A stretch of 64,000 nt of DNA, taken from positions 1-64,000 of the forward strand of contig RWJK01000625.1 in assembly GCA_004335835.1 (NCBI GenBank), in the 5' to 3' direction. The notes under the pieces were generated by a model. That model made no database searches. It was not told the DNA's origin and saw only the letters and a list, made by a program, of their open reading frames with translations. The translations under genes and the position numbers were made by a program. This DNA comes from Scenedesmus sp. ARA3. Its lineage: Eukaryota > Chlorophyta > Chlorophyceae > Sphaeropleales > Scenedesmaceae. Shown here one piece after another: positions 1 to 12,039 of the stretch; the stretch's first letter is position 1; every line of letters begins with the position of its first letter.

Positions 1-95
1 GGGGAAGGCTCACAGACAGGAAGATTACCAGCATTTGTCTCTACAGCCAAGGCAGGAGATAGACAGGTGGACAGGCAAGTGTGCTTGTGCAACAG

Positions 96-540
96 CAGCG
101 CGTGCGGGATCAGCTGGGGCTGGACAGGATGCTGGGCGAGGATGCACAGGTGTGTGCTGCGTGTGTATGTGTGTGGTGCCAGAAAGATTGCATGTGGGGA
201 GGGGGCGAAAGGAGCAGATACAAACCATAACAGACCGATGTGACTGCTAGCCAGACGCGTATGCGATCCGGTTGGGCAGTTGACTCGCTGCTTTCAAGTA
301 GATGAGCCGAACAGCTGCAGCTGCTGTAGCTGGTGAATGCATCAACACCGTTGTTGCTGACGCATCTGCTACTGCTGCTGCCGCTGTCGCATCCTCTGCT
401 GCTGCTGCTGCCCCCCTCAGGAGGTGGAGCGCTCCTGGGCTGACAGGCGTGCCGCGCAGGCTGAGGTGGCACTGGCTGTGGAGGCAGCCATATGGGAGGG
501 GCTGCTGCAGGACACGGCTGCAGTGCTGGCAGCCATGTAG
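96..540 (+). CDS. 3' end of an unidentified coiled-coil-like protein (partial)
   Basis: Two exons at the left edge read as one frame: about 96-149 (donor GT at 150) and 421-540, ending in TAG. The second exon follows a CTG-rich, pyrimidine-rich tract ending in CCCCCCTCAG. Both junctions are phase 0. The deduced tail is short on aromatic residues and rich in Ala, Glu, Gln and Arg (for example RVRDQLGLDRMLGEDAQ, then EVERSWADRRAAQAEVALAV), which suggests an amphipathic helix or coiled coil. I do not recognise the family. The start of the first exon is uncertain because several AG acceptors lie within 30 bases. The rest of the gene lies to the left of the window. That this is coding is inferred from frame continuity across a good donor/acceptor pair. 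Confidence 0.5.
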
Positions 541-3500
541 TGCTCATCTTGTTTGCACATCATGTGTGTGATGTCGAACATATGCTGGGGAGTCTGTGGT
601 GCTGTTGTGCTGTGCGTGCCTGGCAGTTTTGCAGATGTGGCCAGAGCAGCAAGTGCAGCTAGTAGTTCTAGGACGTAGCTGTAGTTTCAGCCAAGTGGTT
701 AGCTTTAGATTAGTCAGCATTTCGGCCCTGCTGCTATGATCAGGGCAGCTTCTTATAAGGCGCACTGTTCCAGCACAAGTACTGTTGACCTGACGGCTAG
801 TACAGAGCAGGGATGGACCTTGCACCCAGAACAGCGATTCGCCCAGGCGGCGGCTGCTGCTTTACCTGACTCTGCAGACACAGGTTGCTTGACAGCTGGT
901 TTACTTCTGACATGCTTAACATTTTTGGCATACCCCGTCAGTGATGCACACTGTGCAGCGTATGGCAGTGCAACCCAGTGTGGCACTGGGCATTAGTCTT
1001 CCTGCTTGTTTGCGGGCTGTGACTGGCAGGTGACACGGTGAACCACCATTGACAGCAGTATGTGGGGGCTTCAAACAACGTGTGTGAGCCGCACTGCCGA
1101 GTTGGTTGAAGCGGATCCATTACGCGTATGAGCACCAACTTGCTGTCCTTTAGGTGATGGCGTTGGCAGTGCTGTGATGTCCTTGAGGTAACATCAGTGT
1201 TCCAATGAAGTAGCATCTAGATCTTTTCAAGGACGTCAGCATATGTACAGCGAGCAGAACCTGCACAGCTCAGAGCCATCACAGTAAAGTTGTTACACGG
1301 CAAGCACATGCACGCCGTCCCTTTCCGCGCCAGCACAATATGGGACAAGCTGCTGCCGCATGCATGGCAAGCAGCTACGCCGCCTGGACATTGTGCACCG
1401 ATAACAAGAAGCTTCTTGTTATGCCAAACACCAGAAGCAAAAGCACCTGCATGCATGCAACTGCGGATCAAGTACACCTGGCCTGGTGTTGGTATGGTGA
1501 CATGGTGAGGTTGATGTGCACCAGAACTGCACTGCAAACCAGCACAACCAGCTGCAACAAACCGGCAGGCGCCATGTACGAGCAACAATGTTAGCACGCT
1601 TTCAGCCGTCAGCGCAACACCATCGCCATTCCCAACCAGTCAATCTTACAAGCCTTACGGAGCTATGCTGATGTGCCTACGCAGCTGTTGACAAGCACGA
1701 CTCAACACAGCAAATACGCTGCCACGATGGAACCAGTTGCGACAAGAAAGCAAGGTAACCCACATCCTGGCAGGATGCAAGATGCAACACCGGACAAAAG
1801 GTGACAGGCGTCATCGCGAACAGACAGGCCGCGACACGCTGCTGCCACTTCAGCAAGACAAGCGGCTCGGCTAGCAACCAGGCAATTCGCTACACAAACC
1901 GCAGCACTAGTTGAAGTAGGTCCTTCATCAACTGCCGATGCTGAGGTGCACTCCTAGCAGCACATGCCCTAGCACCACATGCCCTTCTAATGCCATGGGA
2001 ATACACAAACCCCTGCAAGCCAGCCTATGAGTATGCTCCTGCAAGCAGTACCACAAGCAGTACCACATAAACAACACCGGTATTATGCCCCAGATGCAGT
2101 GAGGGCCGTGCAACCCCTTTCGACCAACCAGCTCAGCAACCCTACCACTAAGCCCCCAACCCAGACCTAGCAACAACAGCAACAAAAGCCGGTTCAGGCG
2201 CCAGCGGCTAGTATTTGACCACTCACCATGTGACAAAAAGCAGCTGAGTCACCAGCACCTGATACAGCATGCTATGCACAGCTAGTTCCCCAGCAGAGCA
2301 GCTACAACACCAGCAAAAGAGCAGCTACAACGGCACCAGAAGAGCGCAGGACGCCATGCAGGGGCCAGCTCACGCTAACCCCACCCCACGCCATCCCATC
2401 CAATGCGGACGCCCCCCTGCCTAAGAAGGCCACCACCGCCAAATGCATGCGGTGCAATGGTCACAACCATGAGTTTCCTGCCGCACAACAACACGGTGTG
2501 ACGCTGCTGTCCCCAGTCCAGCCCCTCTCACGACGCATCTCGCAACATCAGACGGGTGCGTTGGTCTTTGCAATACAAGGCTTGAGTTGAGGGCTCGGCT
2601 GGGAACAGCACAGCAGTGGTGCTTAGTCTCACTCCACACAAGGCAGGGGTGCAGTGTTTTGGATGCGACAATGTGCCCGCAAAAAGAACCGGCAAGGGGT
2701 GTGATACCTGAAGGTAAAAAGGTCAGGAGACCTGCTCACATCCTACGCTCAGACCAAACACAAAAGTAATGCAAAGAGTCCCGGGTCACTTGGGCGCACA
2801 CAGAGAACACTGCATTGCTGCAGCAGTAGGAGCGCTGAGAGCATCCTGTCAGAGCATAACACGCAAAGCTGCCACGCGACACAACCCAGAAAAGTGCTTC
2901 ACAATCAATACTCGAGACACAGCTGTGAAGCAGGTGCTGAGTTGTTTATTGAGCGCATGTTCCCGCACGCGCCCTGTGCGTGGCTGCTGCTGCTGCTACG
3001 TAGCATGTACCAATACGACAGCGGCACGCGATGGCACAAATAATGCAGGCCAACCGCGTGCTGCAGGTACCATACCTAGCAAGCAAAACACATCACATCA
3101 CGTCACATTGAAGTGCGCCCAAGTTCTCGGAACAAACACAGGCCATGCAGCATCGACCGCCGTGACTGCAATCCAATCAAAGTGGCTGCAGCAGCTCGGC
3201 CTTGCTTGCCTGCAAAACACACCAACACAGGCTGAAAACACACACGCAAGAGACACCTCACGCTGTGGAGAATTAACATGTGACACCAAGCCGCAATTTC
3301 CTTGCAAAAAAGGAGAGGCGGCAGCCTCACTGCTGCTGCCTACCTTGAGCTAGGCAAGCATACGCGACAACTGACAACACACTAGGCTGGTGTACCGTAT
3401 CAGTGATGCTGCCAGCCACCAGGTGCTGCACTGCGCCAGGCGAGTCAATACACACTTGCTGTGTAGACTTGCTGGCGACCTTGAGTGTATTATGCACCTG

Positions 3501-5217
3501 GCGGCGGCTCACCACGCAATGTGTTGTGTCAGCCGACTCACAATGCAGGCTGCAACCCCATACAACCACCCCACACAACCAAAGGCCTACCAGCTGCGTG
3601 CTGCTGCTGGTCTGCCAGCCTACCACATGCCAGGACGCAGATGCAATGCAATGCACTGCGGCCATAGCTTGTGCAGTACTTGGCGTGAGGCATGGCGAGT
3701 GCAGTGCCTGTCAGTTGCTGCTGAGCCTGCTGCCGCTGCTGCTGCTGTGCTATACTGCTAGCTGCAAGGCCACCAGCAGCACCCCGGCGCACTCGCACCA
3801 AGGACTGCTGCAGTAATCAGCGAGGATCGAAAGGCTGCGGCAGCAGAGCGTTTGATAGCAACAAGCACTGCACTGCCCACATGCAGTTCTTGACACACAT
3901 GCAAGCAGAGCACACGTAGGCCGCGCAAGCGCGGCCTACTGTTGTTATTGCCCATGCGTTGCGTTGCCAATCGAGTCATCGACACTGCTGCGTGCCTGCG
4001 TGCAGGACAACTGTAAGCAGTAGCGCACATGCCTGCTGCGCGTAGAACAGCGTGCATGCACACACACATACACGCAGCCGTCAAGGCAGCCCTAACCTGT
4101 CAGCTTCATCTAGGCACTGGCCTGATGTCCATCCTCAAGCCAGTGTCCCCACAGCTGCTGCTTTCATTTCTGGCATCAAACGCCACACCAGGCAGCTTGG
4201 TCTGTGCTGCCAACCCTGCCTGACACTTTGTCCCCTTGACAACCCATACAAATCAAAGTGGGACTCCCGCATGCCCACACACCTCGAACACCCCACAACG
4301 CACACGCTGCTTAAGGTACAAACATGCCGCACAACGAGGGTGTGCCAGCACACGAGTAACAAAGCCGAACCAAAAACGCACACAGTCAATCGGTATCATA
4401 TTGTCAAGCCATTGTCAGGTATTGAAGTGCAAGCCTGGCCCTGCCTGCCAACCCCATGACACAAAAGGGGCAGCAGGTCAGCAGCCGCACCGCAGATCGC
4501 CTCGTTTGCGAGACGGTCCGTGCCGCACGCACCGTTGCACACAATACACAAAAGCGCATGCCACTTACGACCAGCTTGAGCCTGCAATCCGGTGCTGTGG
4601 ATGCACGCATGCAGCTGTGCTGTGGCAGTGACCCGAACCTTGCCGCCAAACCCATCTTTGACGCATGCTACAGTTGACGATCCATGCGACGTGCCACACA
4701 CACGCTCAGTGTATGCATATTTTTGGCGACTGCTCGCATCAACAATGCACCGACAGCTGTACCTGCCACGCAGCACTTGCAGTGCATATGCTGCATGCAG
4801 TGTGTGCAACGCTGTGTTGTGCAGTCATCTGTATAAGTTGCCGTGCAGAATACAATGCCAAAAGCAGCAGTGCGCCCACATGGGAGCGCTGCCAGCTGCA
4901 ATTGTCTGCAAGCACTGGGCAGCAACTGAACCGGCCGCTGCAGATACTCCTTGCGGCCTAGGCGGCACGCACGACATTGCTTTGCCTGCTACATACACGC
5001 ACCCGCTTACTGCAGGAACATTTGGGCTGCTTGCCTGCGCCACAAAACATGACGGTGAGCCAAGCAGCAGCATCGCTGTACGTGCACCAGCAGCCACAAA
5101 CCCAACGCTGTGCTGCAACCTCCAGTCATCAACATGCAATTGCGCCAACCACCCCAACATTCCATGCTTATCCTTATCCTTGCGCACCACAGCCAGGTGC
5201 TAGCAGCAGCCAGGGCC
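541..5217. other. 4.7 kb with no supportable gene
   Basis: I found no run of exons with matching splice phases and no recognisable protein motif on either strand. Open frames here are Cys- and His-rich, low in hydrophobic periodicity, and look like translated non-coding DNA. The stretch may hold the 3' UTR of the gene at the left edge and that of the minus-strand fragment ending at 5218. Base composition is similar to introns elsewhere in the window (many GCA/TGC words). Confidence 0.5.
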
Positions 5218-5546
5218 TCAGAACATCGCGTTGGCGAATGAGGGGAAGTTGTGGTGCTGCGTGGCATGCTCGCAGTACCGCAGCGCGTTGATGTAGCGCT
5301 CGCAGGATGCGCTGGCAACAGGGGGCTGCCCGGCAATCCTAGCACTGCGCATGCATACGCTGACTGCGTCCTGCTCTGAGCCGCATTGGTGGCGGTGCAG
5401 CACTGCCCGCATGCGGACCAGCATGCCGCTGTCGCCGCCAGAGGCCAGCCCAGGGCTGCTGCTGAGAGCTACCGTGGTTGCTCCTGCAAGCCAGGCAGAC
5501 CAGCGGATGAGGTCGGATGTAAGTGAGAAGTAGCTGAGTAGTGCAG
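5218..5546 (-). CDS. Possible 3'-terminal exon of an unidentified minus-strand gene
   Basis: On the minus strand a frame runs from a CAG acceptor near 5547 to a TGA at 5218-5220. It encodes about 109 residues with normal amino-acid balance, including LIRWSAWLAGATTVAL, MLVRMRAVLHRH and the C-terminus YCEHATQHHNFPSFANAMF. An in-frame TAG just upstream of the acceptor means that, if coding, it must be joined to an earlier exon. Candidate upstream pieces lie at 5646-6655, but I could not connect them with consistent phases. Function unknown. It could be the end of a live gene or a decaying one. Confidence 0.35.
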
Positions 5547-5645
5547 CTGGCTAGCCGCCATGCACCATGCACTGGCCTGCTGCTGCTGGCATGCCAAAGC
5601 TACAGCAGGCACCGTGTGCGCCAGCCTGCCTCAGGCCGACGCAAC

Positions 5646-6655
5646 CTATGCATCATCGCATCGGAAAGCAGACAAGACAGCCAGCTGGGCGATCGGCGGT
5701 GGGAAATCCCACGCAATCAGCTGGCACAACTGCCGGCCGTCACGCAGCATCACCGATTGCAGTTTCGGCCAGCGATGCGCCGTGACTGTAAATTAGGGCA
5801 CGTTCTCACCTGCAGCAGGCTCCCTGGCCTTGCGAGCGGGACCTGCAAAGCCGGGAACAAGTTGCGAACAAGGATGGTGAGCCCATGGCTGCCACATCCA
5901 GTACAGCGTATCAGCCGCAGACGTGCCATGTACTCACCCATAATACCCAAGGAGTCACTCACGCCCCTTGCCGTAGCTTGGCTGAGCCTTGCCGTGGCCA
6001 TGCTTTCGAATGCTGGGCTAGGTAGCGGGACTGCCGATGGTGCAGCCTAGAAAACAATTTTACCCTATACAATATGCTTATGATACGCTGTGGATGGCTG
6101 TGCTGCGCTGTTGTTGTGAAACGAAAACTGCTAGAAGAAGCCCTATAGGGCACCCTATGCACTTGTACAGAAGAAGATTGCCGTATCGTTGTTCAAGACT
6201 CACTAAGAAGGCTGCCGATGGCCCTGCACAAGTAGGCTTGGAGGTCGTGACTGTCACGCTGGGTAATAGGCATCAGCAAACCACCACGGGTCAAGCAACA
6301 CTCTGCTGTGGCTCAGAACAACTTACATTAAGACCTCATCGAAAGTTCATCATCGAAAGGGAGCCGGCCTCAGCACTGCCATTCAAACCGCTTTTGGTCC
6401 CATGGGACGTGGCCAACCACTGATAGGCAGGTCATCGCCTGCCACCTCAGAAGCTCAGGAGCACGGCTTCCAAATATGTCGCGGATGAAACTCTCGGTCA
6501 GTGCACTTTCGGCAAGGACGCATCGGTAACGCCGCTGGTCAACAGTTGTCGTCAGGCCCACCCGCCAGTCAGCCTGATCAACCTGAGCAGTGGCCTCAAA
6601 ACGTTTACCACCCCCGCCAGCACTCAGTGTGGCACTGCCACCAGAGTCTGTCAAC
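5646..6655 (-). other. Unconnected coding-like fragments, minus strand
   Basis: Three minus-strand pieces have protein-like translations. The first is about 6440-6650, with DQADWRVGLTTTVDQRRYR and ESFIRDIFGSRAPELLRWQ. The second is about 5811-6001, with GVSDSLGIMGEYMARLRLI and GLTILVRNLFPALQ, ending at a possible donor. The third is 5646-5785, with PKLQSVMLRDGRQLCQLIAW followed by an in-frame TAG. The second and third are separated by only a 24-base candidate intron, and the phases do not agree. No ATG opens the first. They may be exons of the gene ending at 5218, or remnants of one. No family is recognised. Confidence 0.22.
6323..6327 (-). terminator. Candidate TGTAA polyadenylation signal for the glycosyltransferase gene
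   Basis: TTACA on the + strand reads TGTAA on the minus strand, the usual green-algal polyadenylation word. It lies about 370 bases after the glycosyltransferase stop codon. A five-base word occurs often by chance, so support is weak. Confidence 0.25.
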
Positions 6656-6693
6656 TATGGCATGCATTACTCCAATCTCAAGTCGAATGCTTG

Positions 6694-9438
6694 CTACAGC
6701 TCTTGCTGATCACGGCCTCCGTCTGCACTGCCGGTGCGGCCTGCGCTGTCCTCAAGTGGCTGCTGCGTTCCACTGCCCTGCTCACCCTCCACAAGCCGAG
6801 GCTCCAACATATCTGCAGGCTGGTGCTGATAATCCTGCTGTGGCTGGTGTGTTTCCTGCCTGTCTGTTGTGGGATCCAAGACTGCTTGCTTCCCAGAGTG
6901 CTGCTGCGGCCGCCCGGCCTCCATGTCTGAGCTCAGCGCCTGCAGCTGCTGCGCATGCCGCGAATGCAGCGCGAGCTCCATCTCATCTGCTGCTCGCTTG
7001 TAGGGGTGTCGTGCTGCTGCATATGCCTGCAGGGCACCTGACAGGCGCCTGGCAGCCGCAGCGTAGCCAGGGGTGTGAAGCACCTGCAGCAGCACACAAG
7101 GCATTGAGACACACACTGCTACTCGCTGCTGCCTATTCCCATGTCCGCTGGCGTTGCTGGTGACAATGGCTGTTTTATTTTCTGCACGACAGCAGCATGT
7201 GAACACTGATTCCACGCACATCATGATGTCTACATGCTTACATGCCATATGCAAACTCTCTGTGAACGTCATCAACATGCTTGCCTCATGTGTTTTTGAC
7301 GCCCTCCCCTTACGTTGTTGACGTTCAGGGGCAGAGATTTGAATCAAACTCCTGAAAACCCCGACGCTCTCCTCTCAACCATGGCACTGCTGCCATTGTA
7401 TTGCCTGAATGCTGGTGCCTGCTATGATCAACGCTCTCACCTGCTTGATGAGCTGCACCAGGTGCTGGCTGCTGTAGCTGCTGCTACTGGCCCCGCTGTC
7501 ATTGTAGCACCTGAATGCCGGTGCCTGCTGGGACAGCACGGCTGCACCCCTGGCTGCAAGCTTCATGCAGTTGTCAGCCTGCAGGTGCAGCGCAACACAG
7601 CACACCGCATGGATGCAGCAGAACAGAAAACTGCTGCCTTTTGTAACCGGCTCTGCTCCACTGGCGCACAACATAGCTGCAGACACGCTTCTTGCCTTGC
7701 AGCGGCGGAAGCACCTACAGGCATGTATGCCGGTGACAACACCAAAGAGGCTGGTGGCTTGTGAATCATCAGACCAAGTAAAGTAATGCATAAACTACGC
7801 ATCTGACCAACCACAGTGCATGCTTGTCGTACTGACCACAATCCCCTGATGCAGCTCACTCGCTGTGGCTGCTGCACGCACCTGTTCAAACATGAAGGGC
7901 AACCCAACCACTGGCACGCCATGAAAGGCCGCCTCATAGATAGAGTGCAGCCCACAGTGGCTGACCAGCAGCCGAGTTGCAGGGTGGCCCAACACATCCT
8001 GCGGTTGGGAACACGGAGAGTAAATGTGTGCTGTGCTGCTTGCGGCCAAGTGTGAGGTGTTCTGCGCAGCAGAGAATGCAGGTGACAGGCCTGTGACTGC
8101 TGAGCACTGTGTGACAGGCATTGCTGCATGTGTCCGTGCGCTGTATGCAGAGCACGACACAACATGCATGCACAAGTACAGCAGGCATGCCTCTGGCAGC
8201 CAGGTCAAGCACCACAAAGCAAGCATTTGCCAGCGGAAAAAGGTATGACTCTCCTTCCTGGCTGCACTCACGTTGTAATCCACCCAGTCCACCACCTGGC
8301 AGTAAGTGCAGGCGGGCGCAGCCACAAAAAAACATTAACGTCAGTGTGATGTGCAAAGACAGCTGCGCTCCGTACGACAGCAAAACAGCAGGCACACAGA
8401 CCGGCATGTTTGCGCGCTACTGGTAGCTGCAGCACCAAACTTCACAGCTCAACCCAGTAAATGCAGCACTCAGTAAATGCAGCACTAACTCTTGAACCTG
8501 TTTTAGCAAACGAATTGTGCCGCGCAGCTCTTTCAACACCGTTGACATGCATCAACAACACAACACACCTTTGTGTTGTCAGCCAGAGGCAGGTCTGCCA
8601 GCTTCAGCCCATGCGGCAGCCCAGCCTCCTGCAAGTTCCACAAAACCCTGGCAGGCGCCAGCGCGCCAAACCCTAGCGCCAGCTGCACAAAATCCTCCCT
8701 GCTCAGCCAGCTGGTGAATGCCAGGCTGGTGCCAAAGGCGACAAATATCAAGCCGCCGCTGCTGCCAGTGGCTTTGTTTTTGTTTATGTTGGTATTGTCA
8801 TTGGCGCTTAGTGGTTGTGCGGATGCGATGAAAGCTGCCACATCGGGTGGGGAAGATATGGGCTGGGCAGGGCGGGGCGTGCCTGGACCAACCAGCACCT
8901 GCTCGCATCACAGGCAGCAGTTGCTGCTCTCAGGATTGGGGATGGTGTACAGCAGAAGCAGCACAGCAGCATGCAGATTGCACGGGAGCGACCTGTAGAG
9001 AGCTGCACAGCCTTCGGACGCTTCAAGCTCCAAATAGGAATTACAACCATCAGTAAAACTTCGCACACAATACAGTGTGTCATCACCCATGTCGACACCA
9101 TGCAGAGCACGCGTTCACAACTCAACCAGCATCCCACCTGGTTTGGCTGCAGGCCTCTCGGGTGCTGCAGCACCCAGCTCGCCAGTACCACATCCAGCAC
9201 TCCCTCACACTTTTCAAAGCGCCTCACTCCTTTCAGCCAGGCCACTGCATTGGCCAGAGGGCAGCTGGTGGACACACCTGGCAGACCCAGCTGCTGCCTT
9301 GCAGACAGCCAAGGGTCTGTTCGCAGTGCAGCCAGCAGCGGCCGCAGCTGCAGCACTGCCCAGGTTGCCAGGTTGTGCAGGTAGCCGCTGGCGGTTTGTA
9401 GGTCAGCGACAGTCACGCCGGAACCAAACTGCAAGCGT

Positions 9439-9486
<48 letters not shown>

Positions 9487-11710
9487 GAGGCACCTCAAAC
9501 ATCTGTGGCAGAAGTGGTGAAGCTGATTGTTAACATCCTGTACATTGCCGATGGACAGCAGGCACCCGCCCACTGACCAGTCATCCGCAGCATCAGCTTC
9601 AAGAATTTGCTCCTGCCTGCAATGCAGTTGTCCTGCACTCTAAATGTGCGATACAATTAACGGCCCTGCCAGCCACAGCTGTAAATAACTAACCATTCCC
9701 AACACACCTGCGGCGTGCTGCTGGGCCCAGTCCACACCACACCCATCAGGTCAATCAGCGGCGCTCCCAGCGCATGTGACAGCAGGCAGCCGCAGCTATC
9801 ACTCGCAGCGCCTGACGCCACAGGCAGCCCAAGAGCCAGCACAGCATGCGGCGCAAAGCTGCGCAGCCGCTGCAGCAAGCAGCTTGAGCGTCATGCAAGG
9901 GAGCATTGAAGGCGGTACAGAGGGAGGGAGGCTGCTGCTGCTGCTGCAGCTGCCGATGCAAAGGCAAAGTGTTTACAATTGTTAAGCAGCGCATGCCTGG
10001 CCAAGATGGCAGGCAAGATGGCTAGTTGGCGTGCTGAGTCAATGTAAGCATACACTGATGAACAGTGTCAACTGAACCCTGCCTGTGCACTGATATGGCT
10101 GCAGAGGGCTTCAAACAGGGGCTGGCCCTGGTCTGCTAAAACATCAACCGCATTGCCGCCATATTGGCCGGCATGTACAACCACACCACAGACAGCAGCC
10201 GCACCTGCAACAGGGCAGGGTCGGCTAAGACCTTGCTGCAAGGGCCAGCCGCGTTGTCCTGGATTGTCAGCAGCAGCTGCAGGCCGACAGTGAGGAAGCG
10301 CAAGCGACTTTGCGGTACTGCACATGAGCAGCAGCACAAGCCAGATTGTACACAATCACGTTCCAGGCGTAACAGAGTGAGGAGCACAGTACCGCAGAAT
10401 CATGCTCAGAGCGCTGAAAGTGGTGTGCGCACATTCACTTTAGTTTTGTTTCATGAGCAAGTCTGATAAAGCGGCTGCTAAGCCCTGGAAGGAGAGCTGC
10501 TGACAGGAATTCAGGTGCTTTGCTGATGCGCCTCACCAGTGAACCTCTGCTGGTAGGGCTTGCTTGTGCGCTGAGCGCCCTTCATCTGCTCCGGCGCAGC
10601 CTCCCTGGCCTGGTGGGGCAGACACACAACCAGTTTGGCAGCCTTTGAGTCACATAGCACAGCAGTTCCTGATGGCTACCCCAATCAACAGTGCCATGTG
10701 ATGCGATGTGTCCGTCCGTTGTGACCCGCTTCTACTGTAGGTGGTGCACGGACCACACGCAAACTAACCCTCTTCAACAGCCACATCTTTCACAGCAGTT
10801 GTCATGGCTTGCTTGCGTGCTCACCGGCATCCCCAGGTCGGCTGCAATGTACTCAACCAGCTCCGCTGTTGCGTCGTCGCTGTAGCGGGCAACAGCCTGC
10901 CTCATAAAAGGCAGTGCTGCGGGCACCGCCACGACAGCCACTGCATGGCCCCTGCAGCATCACATGCATTACAGTCACTTATGGTAATCATGCTAGTTCA
11001 AGCAGTCTTTGGACGATGACAAATGTTGGACATTTGGCCTCTGCAGCGTCAAAGTGCGTGGCACAGGCACGCGATAGTGATCAAGCTAGTTCAACTTGAA
11101 CTGCTGAGCAGTCCAGAAGGATGATGGGGTGGTTGGACAACTTGCCCTTTGCACGCAGCCCATATGCATTCGACAGCAGGGCATGTATGGGGTCAGGAGT
11201 AGAGGCTGGCAGCCAATCCGTGTGTAGCGCCGCCGCTACATGGCATTGCATTGCATGGCATGCGCAGCACGCATGGTGCAGCAGCGTGTTGGCAATGAGC
11301 TGCAGCTGCACGCCGCACCTGCTGCGCAGCTCAGCAGCCACGCCCATCATGTCGATTGCTGGGCTGCAGAGCAGACAGCACCAGGCGATGAGACGAAAAC
11401 ATGGGTCAAGTGGGTGTGGTTGTGGCTGGCGACTCGTGCGCACTCTATCATTGCTTGTGAAAACGTGCTTCTGGTGGTTTTTTCAAGATACATGCACATG
11501 GAGAATGCAAAATCAACTGCCTAACGATTGGTGAAGAGGTCCGCATCACCTGTTGCCCAGCAAAGGCACAAACAGGAACTTCAGGGGCCCAGACCTGTTG
11601 CTGCTGCTGGCACTGCTGCCACATTGGACGCCAGCAAGCAAACTCAGCCACAGTAAACAGCACACATAACAGTTAAAGACTGACTTGGCTGTTGTTTTAA
11701 ACGGTTGCAT
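6694..11710 (-). CDS. UDP-glycosyltransferase (GT1 family), 12 exons
   Basis: Transfers a sugar from a UDP-sugar to an acceptor. Exons on the minus strand: 11550-11710, 11319-11363, 10825-10951, 10537-10609, 10205-10317, 9708-9869, 9138-9428, 8569-8898, 8272-8295, 7882-7998, 7441-7578, 6694-7083. They total 1971 bases, or 656 residues. The start ATG at 11710 opens a hydrophobic segment (residues about 10-30), likely a signal peptide or anchor. LFVPLLGNSPAIDMMGVAAE opens the acceptor-binding lobe. The UDP-binding signature (about 435-484) is split over three exons: VVDWVDYN, then VLGHPATRLLVSHCGLHS and YEAAFHGVPVVGLPFMFEQ, then ADN. The His usual in the N-terminal loop is not obvious; Ser-Pro stands there. 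The last 80 residues are a Gln-rich tail with no membrane helix, unlike animal UGTs. The substrate cannot be told. Confidence 0.85.
9442..9483. repeat. (CAG)n microsatellite in an intron
   Basis: Fourteen uninterrupted CAG units. On the glycosyltransferase sense strand this is (CTG)n, and it ends about 13 bases before the 3' splice site of the exon that begins at 9428. Confidence 0.9.
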
Positions 11711-12039
11711 CGTCTCAGCATCACAGATTAGCTCATTCCGACACCAGCAGCGTTGACAGTGATCGAAGGTACAACTAGATCAGGCACATTTTCACCCATG
11801 ACCTGAAGCTAATTCGGACATTTCGCAGTTGCCGTGTCTGTGTGCCGCACAGCGTATAGGTGCCTGTGCAGCGTGGACTGCACGTCGTTTCGTAAGTAAC
11901 AGTTGTGGCGTTCAGGCTTCAGGCATACGACGAAGTGATGCAAACGGTTACATCCAACACGATGTTCGCTATTACATCGTGATCACCGCTCAGCCTCTGC
12001 TATCACAGGTGTGGACACTGTGTCAGTACAGCAACAGCA
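11711..12039. promoter_or_regulatory. Shared divergent promoter region
   Basis: These 329 bases separate the start codons of the glycosyltransferase (minus) and the dehydrogenase (plus). They must hold both 5' UTRs, and possibly a 5' intron. I see no convincing TATA box. Placement is by gene context only. Confidence 0.4.

Noticed and set aside
2769..3353. 194-codon + strand open frame
   Set aside because: Composition is that of translated intergenic DNA (Thr, His, Cys, Gln-rich); no motif, no splice-linked partner.
4592..5203. 203-codon + strand open frame
   Set aside because: Cys/Ser/Thr-rich with no motif, and overlaps another equally open frame in the same strand.
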